This document shows, one piece after another, positions 29,629 through 41,500 of a DNA stretch of 64,000 bases (positions are counted from its first letter, which is position 1; each line of letters starts with the position of its first letter). The translations under genes were made by a program, and so were the position numbers. The stretch comes from Phycomyces nitens (taxonomy: Eukaryota > Mucoromycota > Mucoromycetes > Mucorales > Phycomycetaceae). Below the pieces are notes generated by a model that worked only from the letters and a program-made list of their open reading frames with translations, did no database searches and had not been told where the DNA came from. Where the stretch lies: the NCBI GenBank assembly GCA_022702545.1, contig JAHRBC010000006.1, positions 1,860,001-1,924,000 on the forward strand. The letters run 5' to 3'.

Positions 29629-30430
29629 TTAGAACTTGGTGATTATGGCCACAAACAGTACCAGGCCTAGGGAAGCGAATATTCGAGCAATTGAATAATC
29701 GCGTACCTGGACACCCAAGAGACCCCAGTTGTCTATTATACAGGCCATGATAACCTATTGTTTGATGAATGATGAGTAGATTTATAAATATGTGTATATA
29801 TATTATTATTGTTTAGTTATCTAAAATAGTCTCTTTATAGTAAATTTCTCAATTTTTTTTTCTACATATTAAATTTCTTACCAGAGAGCACACAAAGATG
29901 CTTAATGTGGTGGCAGCACCAAGTCGTCGTACAGTCAATATATTAGTAATAACATAATAAGCACCCAGAATTCCACCTGTACCCAAATAAAGATTCTTAA
30001 TATATTTCTAAAACACAACCCAGCATTCACGAATTGATACCTATCCACGCATAACCTGGTGCACCTAGGTACAAACAAACGCGTGAGTTAATTGAGGACG
30101 ATCACGGAATATATGAGGTTTACCCATAAGAGTATCCGAGGGAAGTGGGGTTCCAAGCCGGGTAACATCAATTGCAAAGAATACCAAACAAGTCAACACG
30201 CCGGTTGTAAAGGACCAGACCGAAGACGCTGATCTACCAATGAATCGATTCAAGGTACCATTGCACCCTGCAACACCAGGACTAGTAAGCAGTTTGCCAA
30301 ATGTGTGTGTGTGTTTTTTTTTTTAAAAAAAAACAAACAAACAAGTATTACCTGCTTGTAGGGCAATTGTACAGCCACCAGTGACAAGCAAAATGCTTGT
30401 AAATACAGAATTTGATAAAAGATCAACCAT
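29629..30430 (-). CDS. YdcZ-type (DUF606, DMT superfamily) membrane protein
   Basis: Start ATG at 30428-30430, stop TAA at 29629-29631, four or more exons. Exon 1 (30352-30430) reads MVDLLSNSVFTSILLVTGGC and ALQAG. Exon 2 reads CNGTLNRFIGRSASSVWSFT and GVLTCLVFFAID. Then GAPGYAWIG, GGILGAYYVITNILTVRRLG with AATTLSIFVCSL, and finally MACIIDNWGLLGV with ARIFASLGLVLFVAIITKF. These fit the YdcZ family: a Gln-Ala-Gly-x-Asn-Gly start, an Arg-Leu-Gly after a span, and an Asp in a late span. About five hydrophobic segments. The family is known mainly from bacteria as putative exporters; the substrate is unknown. It has host-style introns. Confidence 0.8.
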
Positions 30431-31631
30431 ACTATCAAAATACACAAATGGAAACCATGTCAGAATCATTAATTTCCTATCATTATTGTTTTTATTGCCA
30501 TTTATCATGAGTACACAGATATACACAAAATATATATTATATGTATAATTATGTTGTATTATACAGTATTGTACCCCAAAAAAGATATACACAAGGCATC
30601 TATACTGTTTGACTAGCACGCCATACCTTTGTAGACCTGATTTCAATAGGTCAGGGAAAATTGAACAAGAAGAAGAAAGAGCGTGAATTGAATATAGGCA
30701 ATTATAAATATGAATATAATTTCAGAAATGCTAGTTTATCCTTCAAAATACCCATACTTTTAACATTGTCATGGTTTACAAGTGTAAAGTCGATTGATTT
30801 CTTATTACCCAAGCCACAGGTAAAATAGCCTTGTGCCGATTTGAATTCCAAGGAAAAAAGAAAAAAAGAAAAAGGTTATGGGATACTTTATACAGAGTGT
30901 TTTAGGATTACGGGTGGTACTTTTACAGATCCCCAAAGGAAGAATGCTATATCCATATATCTCGTTTGGTGGGAGCACAGAGGATGGCTTGTAATTTGGC
31001 TCTCGCACAAGCTTTTATTGGTTTGCCGCCTAATGAGCAGATGTTTAAGCTTTGGGTGTCAATGTAGATCTCTGTTGTCAAAGACCTGTGCCAGATCTCA
31101 AACTGGCCAAGGAGTCTTTCAAGGCCTGAATGTGGGCCAAATAAGAAAGAAAGAACAACTCAATGTTTGATAGACTGCATAATACAGTGGTGTAATATGG
31201 ATAGGGAGATCTGCAATGCCATTAGCCTCACGTTTATTTCTGGTGCCAGAAATCCTTGTGCCAAAAGTACACACACACATACGTACATATATAAATGTTT
31301 CTAAAAAGATTATCCAGACTATTTCTCTATTTTTTCTCTCTCTTTTGAGTCCTTAAATTGTCAATACAAGAACTCAGAAGAAAAAAAGATAGATAGATAG
31401 AAATCAAGAATAAAGGCATTGGTTTAGCAGCCGATCATTGGCAAGGAGACAGTCTAGGGAAGAACAAGTTCGAAATGAGGAAATATCGACAGGAGCTTAT
31501 CAATATATATATACCAACAGGGCGAGGGGACCAGTAAGGGGAAAAAAATAAAGGGCTCTTTTATATAAGCTTAAACTGGTCTATTGTTCACAATCTACTC
31601 TCTTTGTTCCTATTACCAACTCTTTTTTACA
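30431..31631. other. Intergenic, no gene recognised
   Basis: 1.2 kb between divergent genes. Plus-strand frame 30841-31170 and minus-strand frame 30323-30646 lack motifs. There are GATA repeats at 31388-31400 and AT-rich DNA throughout. A TATATAAGC box-like sequence lies at 31562-31570, about 60 bp before the next start. Confidence 0.5.
31562..31570 (+). promoter_or_regulatory. TATA-like box of the GPI-protein gene
   Basis: TATATAAGC, 62 bp upstream of the ATG at 31632. A position and sequence match only. Confidence 0.35.
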
Positions 31632-32377
31632 ATGAAAAACCTAGGTTGGGCTGCTCTCTTTGGTCTATTTGCCTTTACTACCCAGATCAGTGCCCAGTGT
31701 GCCTGCGATCCAAACGATCATTCATGTCTAGGCGAGTGTGGTAAGTCTGATGGCAAACTTACTATTCTTCATATTGACCACTCTAAAGTCGGAACAACCC
31801 AGAGTTGCATGGCTGGATGCAGAGATAACGCCTGCTATTCCAGCTGCATTTCCAACCACTGGCCTAATGGAGATCCTAGTTACACACCTTCTGCACAAAA
31901 GACACTAGTACAATCCACCCAAGCCGCCTCTACTCTTTCGCCATCCACGGCCTCTGCTCTTCCAAGCTCTCAGCCAGCATCATCCTCTGCAACAGCTGCA
32001 CAATCTAGTGCATCTCTTGCATCCAGTGCATCTCTTGCGTCCATTATCCCTTCGTCTTACTCTTCTGCCATAAGTGCCAGCCATCCAATCTCGTCCAGTG
32101 TGGCTTCTTCTGCATCAGCATCGGTCTGGCCATCCTCAGTCTGGCCAGCTGCCAGCAACTCTGCCCACCCGTCAATCCACCCCAGCAGTAAGTTTGCTCA
32201 GGATATCCAAATCAATTTTCTTACTTGTGTGCATTAGATCCTTCCATCTATAGTTCAGCAAAGCCTTCTCTCAACGGATCTGCCACATCAGGCGCCAGTT
32301 CAATCTTTCGCCTCTGCAAGGAGTTGACTGTGGTTGCAGCTGCAGTTGGTGTAGTAGTAGTTGCTTCTGTTCTTTAA
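31632..32377 (+). CDS. Secreted Ser-rich protein, probably GPI-anchored
   Basis: Two exons joined at the GTAAGT donor near 32190 and the acceptor near 32236, about 230 residues. Start ATG 31632 follows a weak upstream frame without a signal. Residues 1-21 form a signal peptide (MKNLGWAALFGLFAFTTQISA). A cysteine-rich head follows (CACDPNDHSCLGEC, later CMAGCRDNACYSSC, eight or more Cys). Then comes a long Ser/Ala/Pro tract, likely O-mannosylated. The second exon ends in a hydrophobic tail (LTVVAAAVGVVVVASVL) preceded by small residues (NGSATSGASS), the pattern of a GPI signal. Likely a cell surface protein. The cysteine pattern recalls secreted wall proteins but I do not identify a family. 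Confidence 0.8.
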
Positions 32378-32689
32378 AACAACAGCTCCAGTGCTTACAG
32401 ATCGAGTCCATATGTTTGCCATCTGTGTTCCCCTTGTTCTCCTTTCTTACTCCTTCCTTCTCCTTTCTTATTCACAGGCCCTCTTTTTCTTTTTTTTGGT
32501 AACCAAGAGGAAATCTTAAAGGGTCTAAAGTCGTGGATTCCAGATGATTGAAACCCTCAACTGATTATTCATTTTTTTTCTAGTCAATATGTCTCTACAG
32601 ATATCCTCTGAGGATATCTGTAGGATGTATAATTCAATGATACAGTATAATCCTAATAATAAACAAGTACAAAACATCTACATATAAAA

Positions 32690-33371
32690 CTACATAAATG
32701 TACACTGGGTCTTTGAGCGTCGTCTGTAGCCTTCTATATACTTGATCTGCTTATTGTTAATGGCTCCCCTTCGACGCTCTCGGATATAGGCAACAGAGTC
32801 AAGTGGTGACATGCCCTCCTCCATCAAGGCAATGGCCACCAGAACGGGGGCCCTGAACTGGTTTATCAGTCGTTGTGATACACCACATTTATATAAACTG
32901 ACCTTCCCAATCCTGCGACGCAGTGAGCAGCAATACAGGGCAGCTGATTATCACTGTCTGCAGTCTTCTTTTCAAAATCAACCTCATGGGGTGTCCCAAA
33001 CCGCTGTTCAACCAGGTCCAGCCAGCCCTCGACAATCTTGCTCGACGGAGCTTCTCCGTCCGTAAACACCCAATCATGGACTTGGATCCCTCGATCGTTC
33101 AAGAGTTGCTGCGAATAAGTGGCCTCACAGCACCGTACCACGTCTGTAACATGCCATCGTTCAAACTCCTAATAAAATAAAATAAAAAAGGATCTTTATA
33201 TTAGCCTAGGATGGAATTTAATGGGTTTTTTTTGTCTAGTACTTTGATATAAAGAGGAAGGCTGAGGGCACTGGGCGTATCGACAATCAGGAATCGCTTT
33301 CGTTTGTATTCAATATATGTGGGTGGGTGGATTAATATTCCTGGGGATAAAGTGCAGGTTCGATTGTGCAT
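32690..33371 (-). CDS. PRL/PTP4A-type protein tyrosine phosphatase with CAAX box
   Basis: Three exons from the ATG at 33369-33371 to the TAG at 32690-32692. The start of exon 1 is the least certain part. Exon 1: [20 protein letters not shown]. Exon 2: [10 protein letters not shown] and the general-acid region [13 protein letters not shown], ending at the signature HCVAGLGR (CX5R), which is split by the intron. Exon 3: [25 protein letters not shown], and the C-terminus CTFM, a prenylation-type CAAX box. PRL phosphatases act at membranes and in animals also bind CNNM Mg transporters. An SLC41-type Mg transporter gene is in this same window but 27 kb away, so no link is claimed. Confidence 0.92.
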
Positions 33372-34019
33372 GTCTTTTTTGGTTCTTTCAGAGAGGGTTT
33401 ATTGCGGCTAGATACGACGGTTTGCTAATCACCTTGCCTGGACAAACAACGATATGGTATCTGGAAAATATATAAATCTCAATGGCCAGTCTAATTGATC
33501 CTAATTACTTACTGTAATATGGAATCGATATTTGTATTATCCTGGGTCAAACATGAAAGAAGGAAAAGAAGCTTTGCAAAATACAAAATACAAAATAGTT
33601 TATTGGCAAGTTTTAGACAATCTGGTTGCACACTCCGTCACATGTAACCACCGCATGTTCAATCTTACCCCAATCAGCCCTCAAGTCTTTGGACCGATGG
33701 CTGAAAGAGGGGAGAGGGGGGATGGAGGAGAAGTGGGCGTGCACAAGATTCCTTGGTATACATATACATATATATATTGCTCATATCTCATGAGCCCGGC
33801 AAAGGTTCCTGAAACGGAGTCTGTACGCCACACTTCACAGTCAGATTGGTGTGACTTGCGCGTCGGTGGCTTGGCGGGTTCAATGGAAAGTAGAAAAAAT
33901 TAATATCGTCTCGGTTAGATTATTCCCTTTTGTTTATCTTTTATATTCAGGTAAGATTTTCTTGAAAAGTCCTCACTTTGGCAAACTTGACTTATTTATT
34001 TCTGGTTTGATTTATAGCC
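33372..34019. promoter_or_regulatory. EF-1alpha upstream region
   Basis: Contains the region 5' of EF-1alpha and of the PRL gene (divergent). A probable 5'UTR intron lies at 33951-34017. Plus frame 33532-33903 has no motif. The pyrimidine-rich and TTATC-rich stretch 33921-33950 may be the transcription start zone. Confidence 0.45.
33951..34017 (+). other. 5'UTR intron of EF-1alpha
   Basis: CAG|GTAAGA donor at 33951 and TTTATAG acceptor ending at 34017, two bases before the start codon. 67 nt with a pyrimidine/AT-rich body. 5'UTR introns are common in highly expressed EF-1alpha genes of many eukaryotes. Confidence 0.65.
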
Positions 34020-35455
34020 ATGGGTAAGGAAAAGACTCACGTTAACGTCGTCGTTATTGGCCACGTCGATTCCGTAAGTATAATCAGCTTCTTTTTGATA
34101 GACTTGTTCTAACATTTTTTTATAATCTTCAGGGCAAGTCCACCACCACCGGTCACTTGATCTACAAGTGCGGAGGTATTGACAAGCGTACCATCGAGAA
34201 GTTCGAGAAGGAAGCCGCTGAACTCGGTAAGGGTTCCTTCAAGTACGCCTGGGTTCTTGACAAGCTCAAGGCCGAGCGTGAACGTGGTATCACCATTGAT
34301 ATTGCTCTCTGGAAGTTCGAGACCCCCAAGTTCATGGTCACTGTCATTGATGCCCCCGGTCATCGTGATTTCATCAAGAACATGATTACTGGTACCTCCC
34401 AGGCCGATTGCGGTGTCCTCATCATTGCTGCCGGTACCGGTGAGTTCGAAGCTGGTATCTCCAAGGATGGTCAGACTCGTGAGCACGCTCTTCTTGCCTT
34501 CACCCTCGGTGTCCGCCAGTTGATCGTTGCCATCAACAAGATGGACACCACCAAGTGGTCCGAGGCTCGTTACAACGAAATCGTCAAGGAAGTTTCCTCC
34601 TTCATCAAGAAGATCGGTTTCAACCCCAAGTCTGTTCCCTTTGTCCCCATCTCCGGATGGCACGGAGACAACATGTTGGAGGAGTCCGTCAACATGGGTT
34701 GGTTCAAGGGATGGACCAAGGAGACCAAGGCTGGTGTCAAGTCTGGAAAGACTCTTCTCGAGGCCATCGACAACATCGACCCTCCCGTCCGTCCTTCCGA
34801 CAAGCCCCTCCGTCTTCCCCTCCAGGATGTCTACAAGATCGGTGGTATCGGTACTGTTCCCGTCGGTCGTGTCGAGACTGGTGTCATCAAGGCTGGTATG
34901 ATCGTCAACTTCGCCCCCGCTGGTGTTGTCACTGAAGTCAAGTCCGTCGAAATGCACCACGAACAGCTCGTTGAGGGTCTCCCCGGAGACAACGTCGGTT
35001 TCAACGTCAAGAACGTTTCCGTCAAGGATATCCGTCGTGGTAACGTCTGCTCTGACTCCAAGAACGACCCCGCCAAGGAGTCCGGTTCCTTCACTGCCCA
35101 GGTTATTGTCCTCAACCACCCCGGTCAGATTGGTGCTGGTTACTCTCCCGTTCTCGATTGCCACACTGCTCACATTGCCTGCAAGTTCGCTGAGCTCCTC
35201 GAGAAGATCGACCGTCGTTCCGGTAAGAAGATGGAAGATGCCCCCAAGTTCATCAAGTCCGGTGACTCTGCCATCGTCAAGATGGTTCCCTCCAAGCCCA
35301 TGTGCGTCGAGGCCTACACTGACTACCCCCCTCTCGGTCGTTTCGCCGTCCGTGATATGCGTCAGACCGTTGCCGTCGGTGTCATCAAGGCTGTCGAGAA
35401 GGTCGACAAGGCCTCCAAGGTCACCAAGGCTGCTGCCAAGGCTGGCAAGAAGTAA
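34020..35455 (+). CDS. TEF1: Translation elongation factor 1-alpha
   Basis: GTPase delivering aminoacyl-tRNA to the ribosome. Two coding exons: 34020-34073 (18 codons, [18 protein letters not shown]) and 34133-35455 (stop TAA 35453-35455), about 458 residues, full length. GTPase motifs: [14 protein letters not shown] (G1, split by the intron), [12 protein letters not shown] (G3), NKMD (G4). The C-terminus is Lys/Ala-rich. Codon use is strikingly biased to C-ending codons (ATC, GTC, TCC, AAG), unlike neighbouring genes. This fits very high expression and explains the long antisense open frames over it. Confidence 0.99.
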
Positions 35456-36175
35456 ATTTCTTCTAGCATCATCTTTTTAAATTGCATTCGTGCTCTTTGT
35501 ACCAATAAACAAAACAAAAATATACATCACCAAATGTTAAAGATGTATGTATGTGTGTATGTTGTGTGTGTATGAATGTGGTTGGGCTCAAAAGATAGTC
35601 TGGTACGACCCTGGCTTTTTTTGGGGGACAATTGATTGGTGCCGAAAAAAGGCGTGTGAAAACAGGTTGATTGACAGCTGTATTTTGACACTAGTGCAGT
35701 TTTTTCTATTACCCTGAGACATATTGAGTCATTTTAGCCAATCAGAGTCCGATGTGAAAACAGGTATCAATTGGATGGCTCGCAAGTTGGGCTTATTTTT
35801 TTTTTCATTGTTGAATTTAAAGTGGAAATTGGCTTGTAGTCATAAAAAGCCATACTACTACTACTAACAATAATAATGACGCCATGTTGACAAGTATCCA
35901 TGGTGAAATAGGTTTCTAGTGTTGATAGGGGTACAAGGCTTGTGCGGAAAAAATAACAAGAATCTTAATTTCCCAAAAATAAAATAAAAAAGCGATCACC
36001 ATGGAGATTAGAATTGGGTTTGCATATTTTTGAAACATGCAGTTTTGTTTACACATTAAAATTAAATGTTTATATTAGGCTATTAAAAGTAAAGAAGAAG
36101 AAATAAAGCACAAACATTCCTATTGTTACATTTCCTCAACACTAATTAGCCAAAGTCTAATGTGATGGATCCCAA
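35456..36175. other. Convergent spacer of EF-1alpha and GNAT
   Basis: 720 bp. AATAAA at 35505-35510 is a candidate EF-1alpha polyA signal. GTGTGTATG microsatellite near 35545-35575. No gene is supported. Confidence 0.5.
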
Positions 36176-36886
36176 TCACTTTGATCCTCCATACACATAA
36201 TGGCCCCAGGGGAAAGAGTTGAATTTGGGAACTCCAGTAGCAACAGGAGGAACGTCAAATATCCGCTCATAGAAATCAACATCCAAATGTCTGCCAAACT
36301 TTTGGCCAACATCATGAAAGGTTCCTACGAGCTTAAAGTCAGCCTTGGTAAAGAGAGAGACCGAGGCCGAGTTTTCAGATGTGATGCTTGCTATTAAACA
36401 AATGGTCAATACACTCTCAATTGGAGCCCTTTTTTTAACATCTCAAACCAACCAATGACACTGCGGAGACCCATCTCTTTGGTTATCCGGATCATCTCAT
36501 CGAGCATGACTCGTCCGAGACCTCGGCGGTGGTGATCAAGGTGAATGTACAAGGACATTTCGGTAGTCCTGTCTAGAGGATAAGTATACAGTCTAATAAT
36601 CGCATAAAAGTACTTGCAAGATATAGGCAATCTTGGCCCTGAATGCTCCATATGAGGCATAAGCAATTGTCTTTTCTGTAGCCTTTTCGACAGCTACAAT
36701 GATGGGGTATCCGTTCTTTTTGGCGTCATTAAACCAGGCTTCTCTGTCTTCCAGGGGAACAGGGTCGTATATGAAAAGACTGGTTGAATTGCGAATGCGT
36801 TCGTTAAAGATGTCTAAAATCTCGGGGAGATCTTGTTTGGTGGCTTCTCTAATGTAGTATGTGTCAAGAGGGTTGGGTTTCGACAT
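36176..36886 (-). CDS. GNAT N-acetyltransferase, phosphinothricin acetyltransferase-like
   Basis: Start ATG at 36884-36886, stop TGA at 36176-36178, three exons. Exon 1: YYIREATKQDLPEILDIFNERI, then a DREAWF stretch as in PAT/bar-type enzymes, and IAYASYGAFRAK. Exon 2: motif A, EMSLYIHLDHHRRGLGRVML with the acetyl-CoA loop RRGLG. Exon 3: ENSASVSLFTKADFKLVGTF and a C-terminus with VPPVATGVPKFNSFPWG. The fold and family are clear. The substrate (methionine sulfoximine, phosphinothricin or another amine) cannot be told from sequence. It is divergent from the fluoride exporter, only 185 bp away. Confidence 0.85.
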
Positions 36887-36978
36887 TGGTTAATGTTTTT
36901 TTTGGGAGACTGAAAGAGAGAAAAAAAGATAACCTTGTATTACTGATTTGACATGTTTGTATCTATAATGACACATAG

Positions 36979-36990
36979 TCACGTGATAAG
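36979..36990. promoter_or_regulatory. CACGTG E-box overlapping a GATAAG site
   Basis: TCACGTGATAAG in the middle of the 185-bp divergent promoter between the GNAT and fluoride exporter genes. CACGTG is a bHLH core. GATAAG is the core for GATA factors (nitrogen or iron control in fungi). Function is inferred. Confidence 0.45.
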
Positions 36991-37071
36991 ATCAGCTTAT
37001 TCCATGCTCAGAAAGATCCCAAAAAAAAATAGGATTCTTATCATTGATCATTTGCGAGAATTCAGGAACTA

Positions 37072-38409
37072 ATGCCCTTTGCAACCAATGCGGGCATGGA
37101 TGATGAAAGAGACACATCATCAAGATCTCATCATGACAATGGCGGAGATCAGCTCAACCAATTTTCCATGGAACCCAACATTCTAACCCAAGATGCCCAG
37201 ACGGAGATATCTAATGAGAGACCGACTATAGTCAATTTGGAGATCCATGAAAACAAACTAGCTATTGTTGGCGCTATTGTTCCAATGTCTATTCTAGGAG
37301 TCTTGATCCGAATTGGCCTCCAGAGACTAGAGACTTATCCTGGAGCACCTGTGTTTGGCCTGGTGTATGCCCAGTGGGTAGGATGCTTTATCATGGGTAT
37401 TGCAGTCAAGAATAAGAATGCAATTCATAAATGGCAGGTGATAAATACATACCACACAGTCCAAGGTCTATTTTTTATATATCATTGTATAGGTAAATTA
37501 ACAACCATTGGTACAAATAATAGGTATCTGCCACTCCAAATAGGCCTTTCTTCTGGCCTTTGTGGATCAATTACCACATTCTCGTCCTGGCAATTGGACA
37601 TCTTCAAGGCCTTTTCAAATTATTATTCTCATCCCCACACAAGAGGTTACAATATTCTAGACGCAATATCCCAGCTTCTTGTAACAATGGCCATATCATT
37701 CAATGGGTTTGTCTTTGGCCAACATGCTGGGGAATTGATTGAATGGCTGGCGAACAAGGTGAATCCAAAGGTATACAAAGAGGACTTGAAAATCATCTCT
37801 CATGGGTTTACATTGGATTATCTGAGCACCCCAGATTACAGTGTCATTGTATTTGGTATCCTGTGCTGGCTGGGTGTTGTGTTTGCTGCAATATTTACAA
37901 CAAACCAAAAAGAACTAGCATTGGCCTGTGTGTTTGCTCCTGTGGGTGCTCTCTTGCGCTGGTATCTGTCTTTTTATAACATTTATAGAGCACAGCGTTT
38001 TCCTCTGGGCACATTTATCGCAAACATCTTTGGAACTGGTGTTTTGGCTGCATTAGCATTGTCTCTATCCGGCCCACAAATATCTAGCATGTCCTGTGCT
38101 GTTGTACAGGCACTTGCTGATGGGTTTTGTGGTGAGTTGACATAATATAATATATTGGCAATGTCCACTAAATTTGATTTGACAGGTTGCCTTACCACAA
38201 TATCTACATTCATGGTACCCCAAATACATTATGTAGCAAAAGTGGTGGCTAATCAATAAATAATGCTTGTCTAGGTCGAATTGAATACTCTTTCTATGCG
38301 TCGTAGCTATGTGTATGGCATGACTACCATAGTTATAGCCCAATGCTTGATGTTTGTCATTCTTGGGCCTTATATCTGGGTAAAAGGTGTTGATCAAAAG
38401 TGCATCTAG
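37072..38409 (+). CDS. FEX1: Fluoride exporter (FEX, fused double CrcB)
   Basis: Two-domain eukaryotic fluoride channel/exporter of the plasma membrane. Start ATG 37072. Long exon to about 38131 (GFC at its end), then a small exon CLTTISTFM (38187-38214) and a last exon to the TAG at 38407-38409. Each half carries the CrcB signature: GLCGSITTFSSW in the first half and GFCGCLTTISTF in the second, the latter split by an intron. Eight to nine hydrophobic segments. A polar N-terminus of about 60 residues is ordinary for fungal FEX. The segment 37438-37524 reads open but looks intron-like (GTGATA...ATAG); its phase does not allow clean removal, so it may be coding. Confidence 0.93.
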
Positions 38410-38527
38410 TGCTTGATGATTGTACAGCCTTGCTATAAAGATCATTGGATCTATATATATATCCTATAGTTATATGTATTGATATTATAAACACTACTCT
38501 TGTCTATCTAATGTCCAAAACAACAAC

Positions 38528-41500
38528 TATATTTCCTTGTGTTGTCTAAAGAAACCTGCGGTTTTACCAATCGATTTGCCAAATCTATCGCAGTGCTCAA
38601 TGTCAGTTCCGATCCACGAAGGAAGCTTCTTTTGAATCCTGCTGGTCGAATAGCGCTTGTCCAACAATACAATCGTCGAAAAGTCACCTCTATGCCTAAT
38701 AGCACGACCTACACAATTGCAAGATTATCAAGACATGAGCTGGTCCAAAGAGCCTGTATTATACCCAGACTTACCAATAGACTGATTAACACCTCGCATG
38801 CACAGATTTTCATAGTATTCTCTTCCAGCCGCCGTTCCAGATTCCTTGAATAAGGCAGGATAAGTATAAAATATCTCTAGACTAGAATATTGGTACCTAC
38901 CCCATGTTCATCGATATATTTAATCTTTTCATTGAGTTCCACCGACCCTCTGTTGGGGAATGGCAGGCCAACCATTATTACGCCTCTAAAAAAATACACA
39001 CACACAATTGGATGAGACTAGACATGGTTTTTTTTATATAAATCATCTATATAGACAATACCTTCCAAGTCTATCCGAGAAATTTATTCCTTCTGACATT
39101 TTTCCATTCACAACGCACAGTAATATGGCTCCAGTATTTGAAGCTTCCTTCTATTCTCCAATCATAAAGGTTGAATGTATGTTTCTTGACTATTTAAATA
39201 ATAATAAAAAAAAAACAAGCTTACCTTTGAGTCTATGTGCATCGAATAGTCTCTCAAGGTTGACTCTACCATTCCACTCTCTCTGGGCTCTTTAAAAATC
39301 TATCACACAAGAAACATGTATAAAAAAGTCTTGGAAGCCCTAATGAACCAAGCACAATTATTCGTACCTTTTTCTTTTTGGCCAGTCTTTCCAAAATATT
39401 GCCACTTTCAGCACTATTCCAGCGAGAATAGACTGTCTCGAGGTAAGTGAAGCTAGCAAAGAAGCAGACGACTCCATCTGGAATCACATTGCACAGATTT
39501 ACTATACTTTTTCCTACTTCATCAATCTGGTAATAATGGTAAATAATAATTGATTTTACAGTTGGCCGAGACTCACCAGACCAGTATCTTGACGGTTTTC
39601 ATAATTGAACAAAAATGGCTTTCTGGTCGGTCCTTCGTCAATACACATCGTCAACAGGTTCTTTGGAGGTATTATGTGACCACAGGAAAAGGTGGTTATT
39701 CGAGAATCCGGGACGTATGGAAACAGATGCTTCATAAAATCAGATATCTATAGATATGATATTTGGCGGGTTAAAAGTGTCTCAGTAAGCCTAGACGTCT
39801 TACTGGTTCCATTGTTCCACCGGCCAATACCACGCTTTTGCATTCTTCGACAATTGGACGAAAAGACTCTGCTGGATTCAACAGCATGTATTTAAATTGT
39901 GGTTCTGGTGTATCGTTTCCAAAACTTATAAACACTCGGCCATCCTTGTCTGGATTCGTGAGTGTCATTAGGAAGGCTTGGATCTGGGTCAGCGTAGGGA
40001 TGGTTAAAAGCGACTGTGGTTTGGATGTCAGATGGATGTTTTGAGCGTGTGGATTCTTGAGAACCAATTCCTGCTGTTCCTTTTCTTGGTCTTGCTGGGC
40101 CTTTTCGATAAACCCAAGTAGTTTGCGTGCAAGATTACTTTCTTTTAGGTACCTCTCAATCTTGAACATATTGAAATGGTCGATACCAAGCAAATGAAGA
40201 AATTCATTTACTCCTAGGATAAGATCCTTCTTTTTATTCTCTTGAGGAGTAAGAATCCCAATGAATGCCTTGACAATCTGTATAATTTGCCTGATATAAG
40301 AAACATTTTTCCCTGACAGGCGTGATTTGTAACGCTGTATATACATTAGAAATTGTCTGAGGGCATACTGATTCTGACAAAGTGTCAATGTAACAGTGTG
40401 TATGGAATTTATGGTTTCCATCAGATTATGGGCCTCATCAACAATCACAATGTTGCCCTTGAGAGAGATCCCAAGTGATTCTCTTGTATTTGCATGGAGT
40501 AGATGCTGATAAGGCAGCACGACGAGCTAGAATGGATATGGAGGCACTGGTTAGTCTCATAGCCATAGTAGCGGTCAATTACACACTCTTGCTGGTTTTG
40601 CGGCCTGTCTTGATCCATAGTACGGACAGATTGACAGGGATTCTCCAACCTTGACAATGTCCTCGATATCTCTTGGTTTTGCCTGTTCAAATACATTTAG
40701 TTGGCTGGTGGTATATACCAATAGTTGGGTTGGAATACTTGCAAGTGCACGGTCTTTAAAGTCTCTCCATCTTCCCTTTTCTTTCATTGCAGGTAGATGA
40801 GGACATTGATCCTTTTCTGTTTATGTTGTTTCCAGGTTAGTAATAAGCTATACAAAACTGTAGATACCGACTCTTCTTTTGTAGATCCAGACAAGCCTCG
40901 TTCATACGATTGACGTTCCCCAGCTTATTGACGCTTTTGTTTATACAGAGATTCTTTCGTGAGCCCAAGGGGACAGCCCAAATGTCATTGGCGTACAAGG
41001 TCTTGTTGACCTCATGGACAAACTGCGATAGTTGGGAATGTGTTCTGGAAGTGTAGTAAATCTATAATGGTTTTAAAACATTAGTATCAAGAGAATCAAA
41101 GCATATGTGGTTGGGATTGTTTACTTTTACTTCATCAAAATCATCCTCTTCTACGTCATCATCACCATCATCTTCATCGTCAGAATAACCAATATTTTTA
41201 TGCGTCTCAAACCTAGAACACAATAAGATGATTTAACTATCAAGCAAAACTAGCGTCTCTATCAGTATTGTCCAGCCCACTGACCTTGACAACAGGTCCT
41301 GGACCTCTTTTGAAAAACTGCTGTTGGATCCAGCTGGTGTAGATGTTGATCTCCCCAACTTCTCTCTGTCTTCATCATCACTGACATACTCGTCCAACAA
41401 AAACTCGTCATCTTGGTCTTTAGAACCACTCGAACAAACAGTTGTATCCTATAAAGCTCTGCTTAGTACATGGCCATCATAATCATCCTGCCTTCCAAAT

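Noticed and set aside
32690..33371. Functional link between PRL phosphatase and the SLC41-type transporter through Mg2+
   Set aside because: The known PRL partners are CNNM proteins, the genes are about 27 kb apart, and nothing in the sequence links them.
34109..35173. 354-codon open frame on the minus strand over EF-1alpha
   Set aside because: Antisense shadow. The strong C-ending codon bias of EF-1alpha removes antisense stops. The string is Asp/Gly/Thr-rich without family features.
37438..37524. Intron in the fluoride exporter first exon
   Set aside because: It has GT and AG ends but removal shifts the frame; the segment is open as coding sequence, so it was kept.
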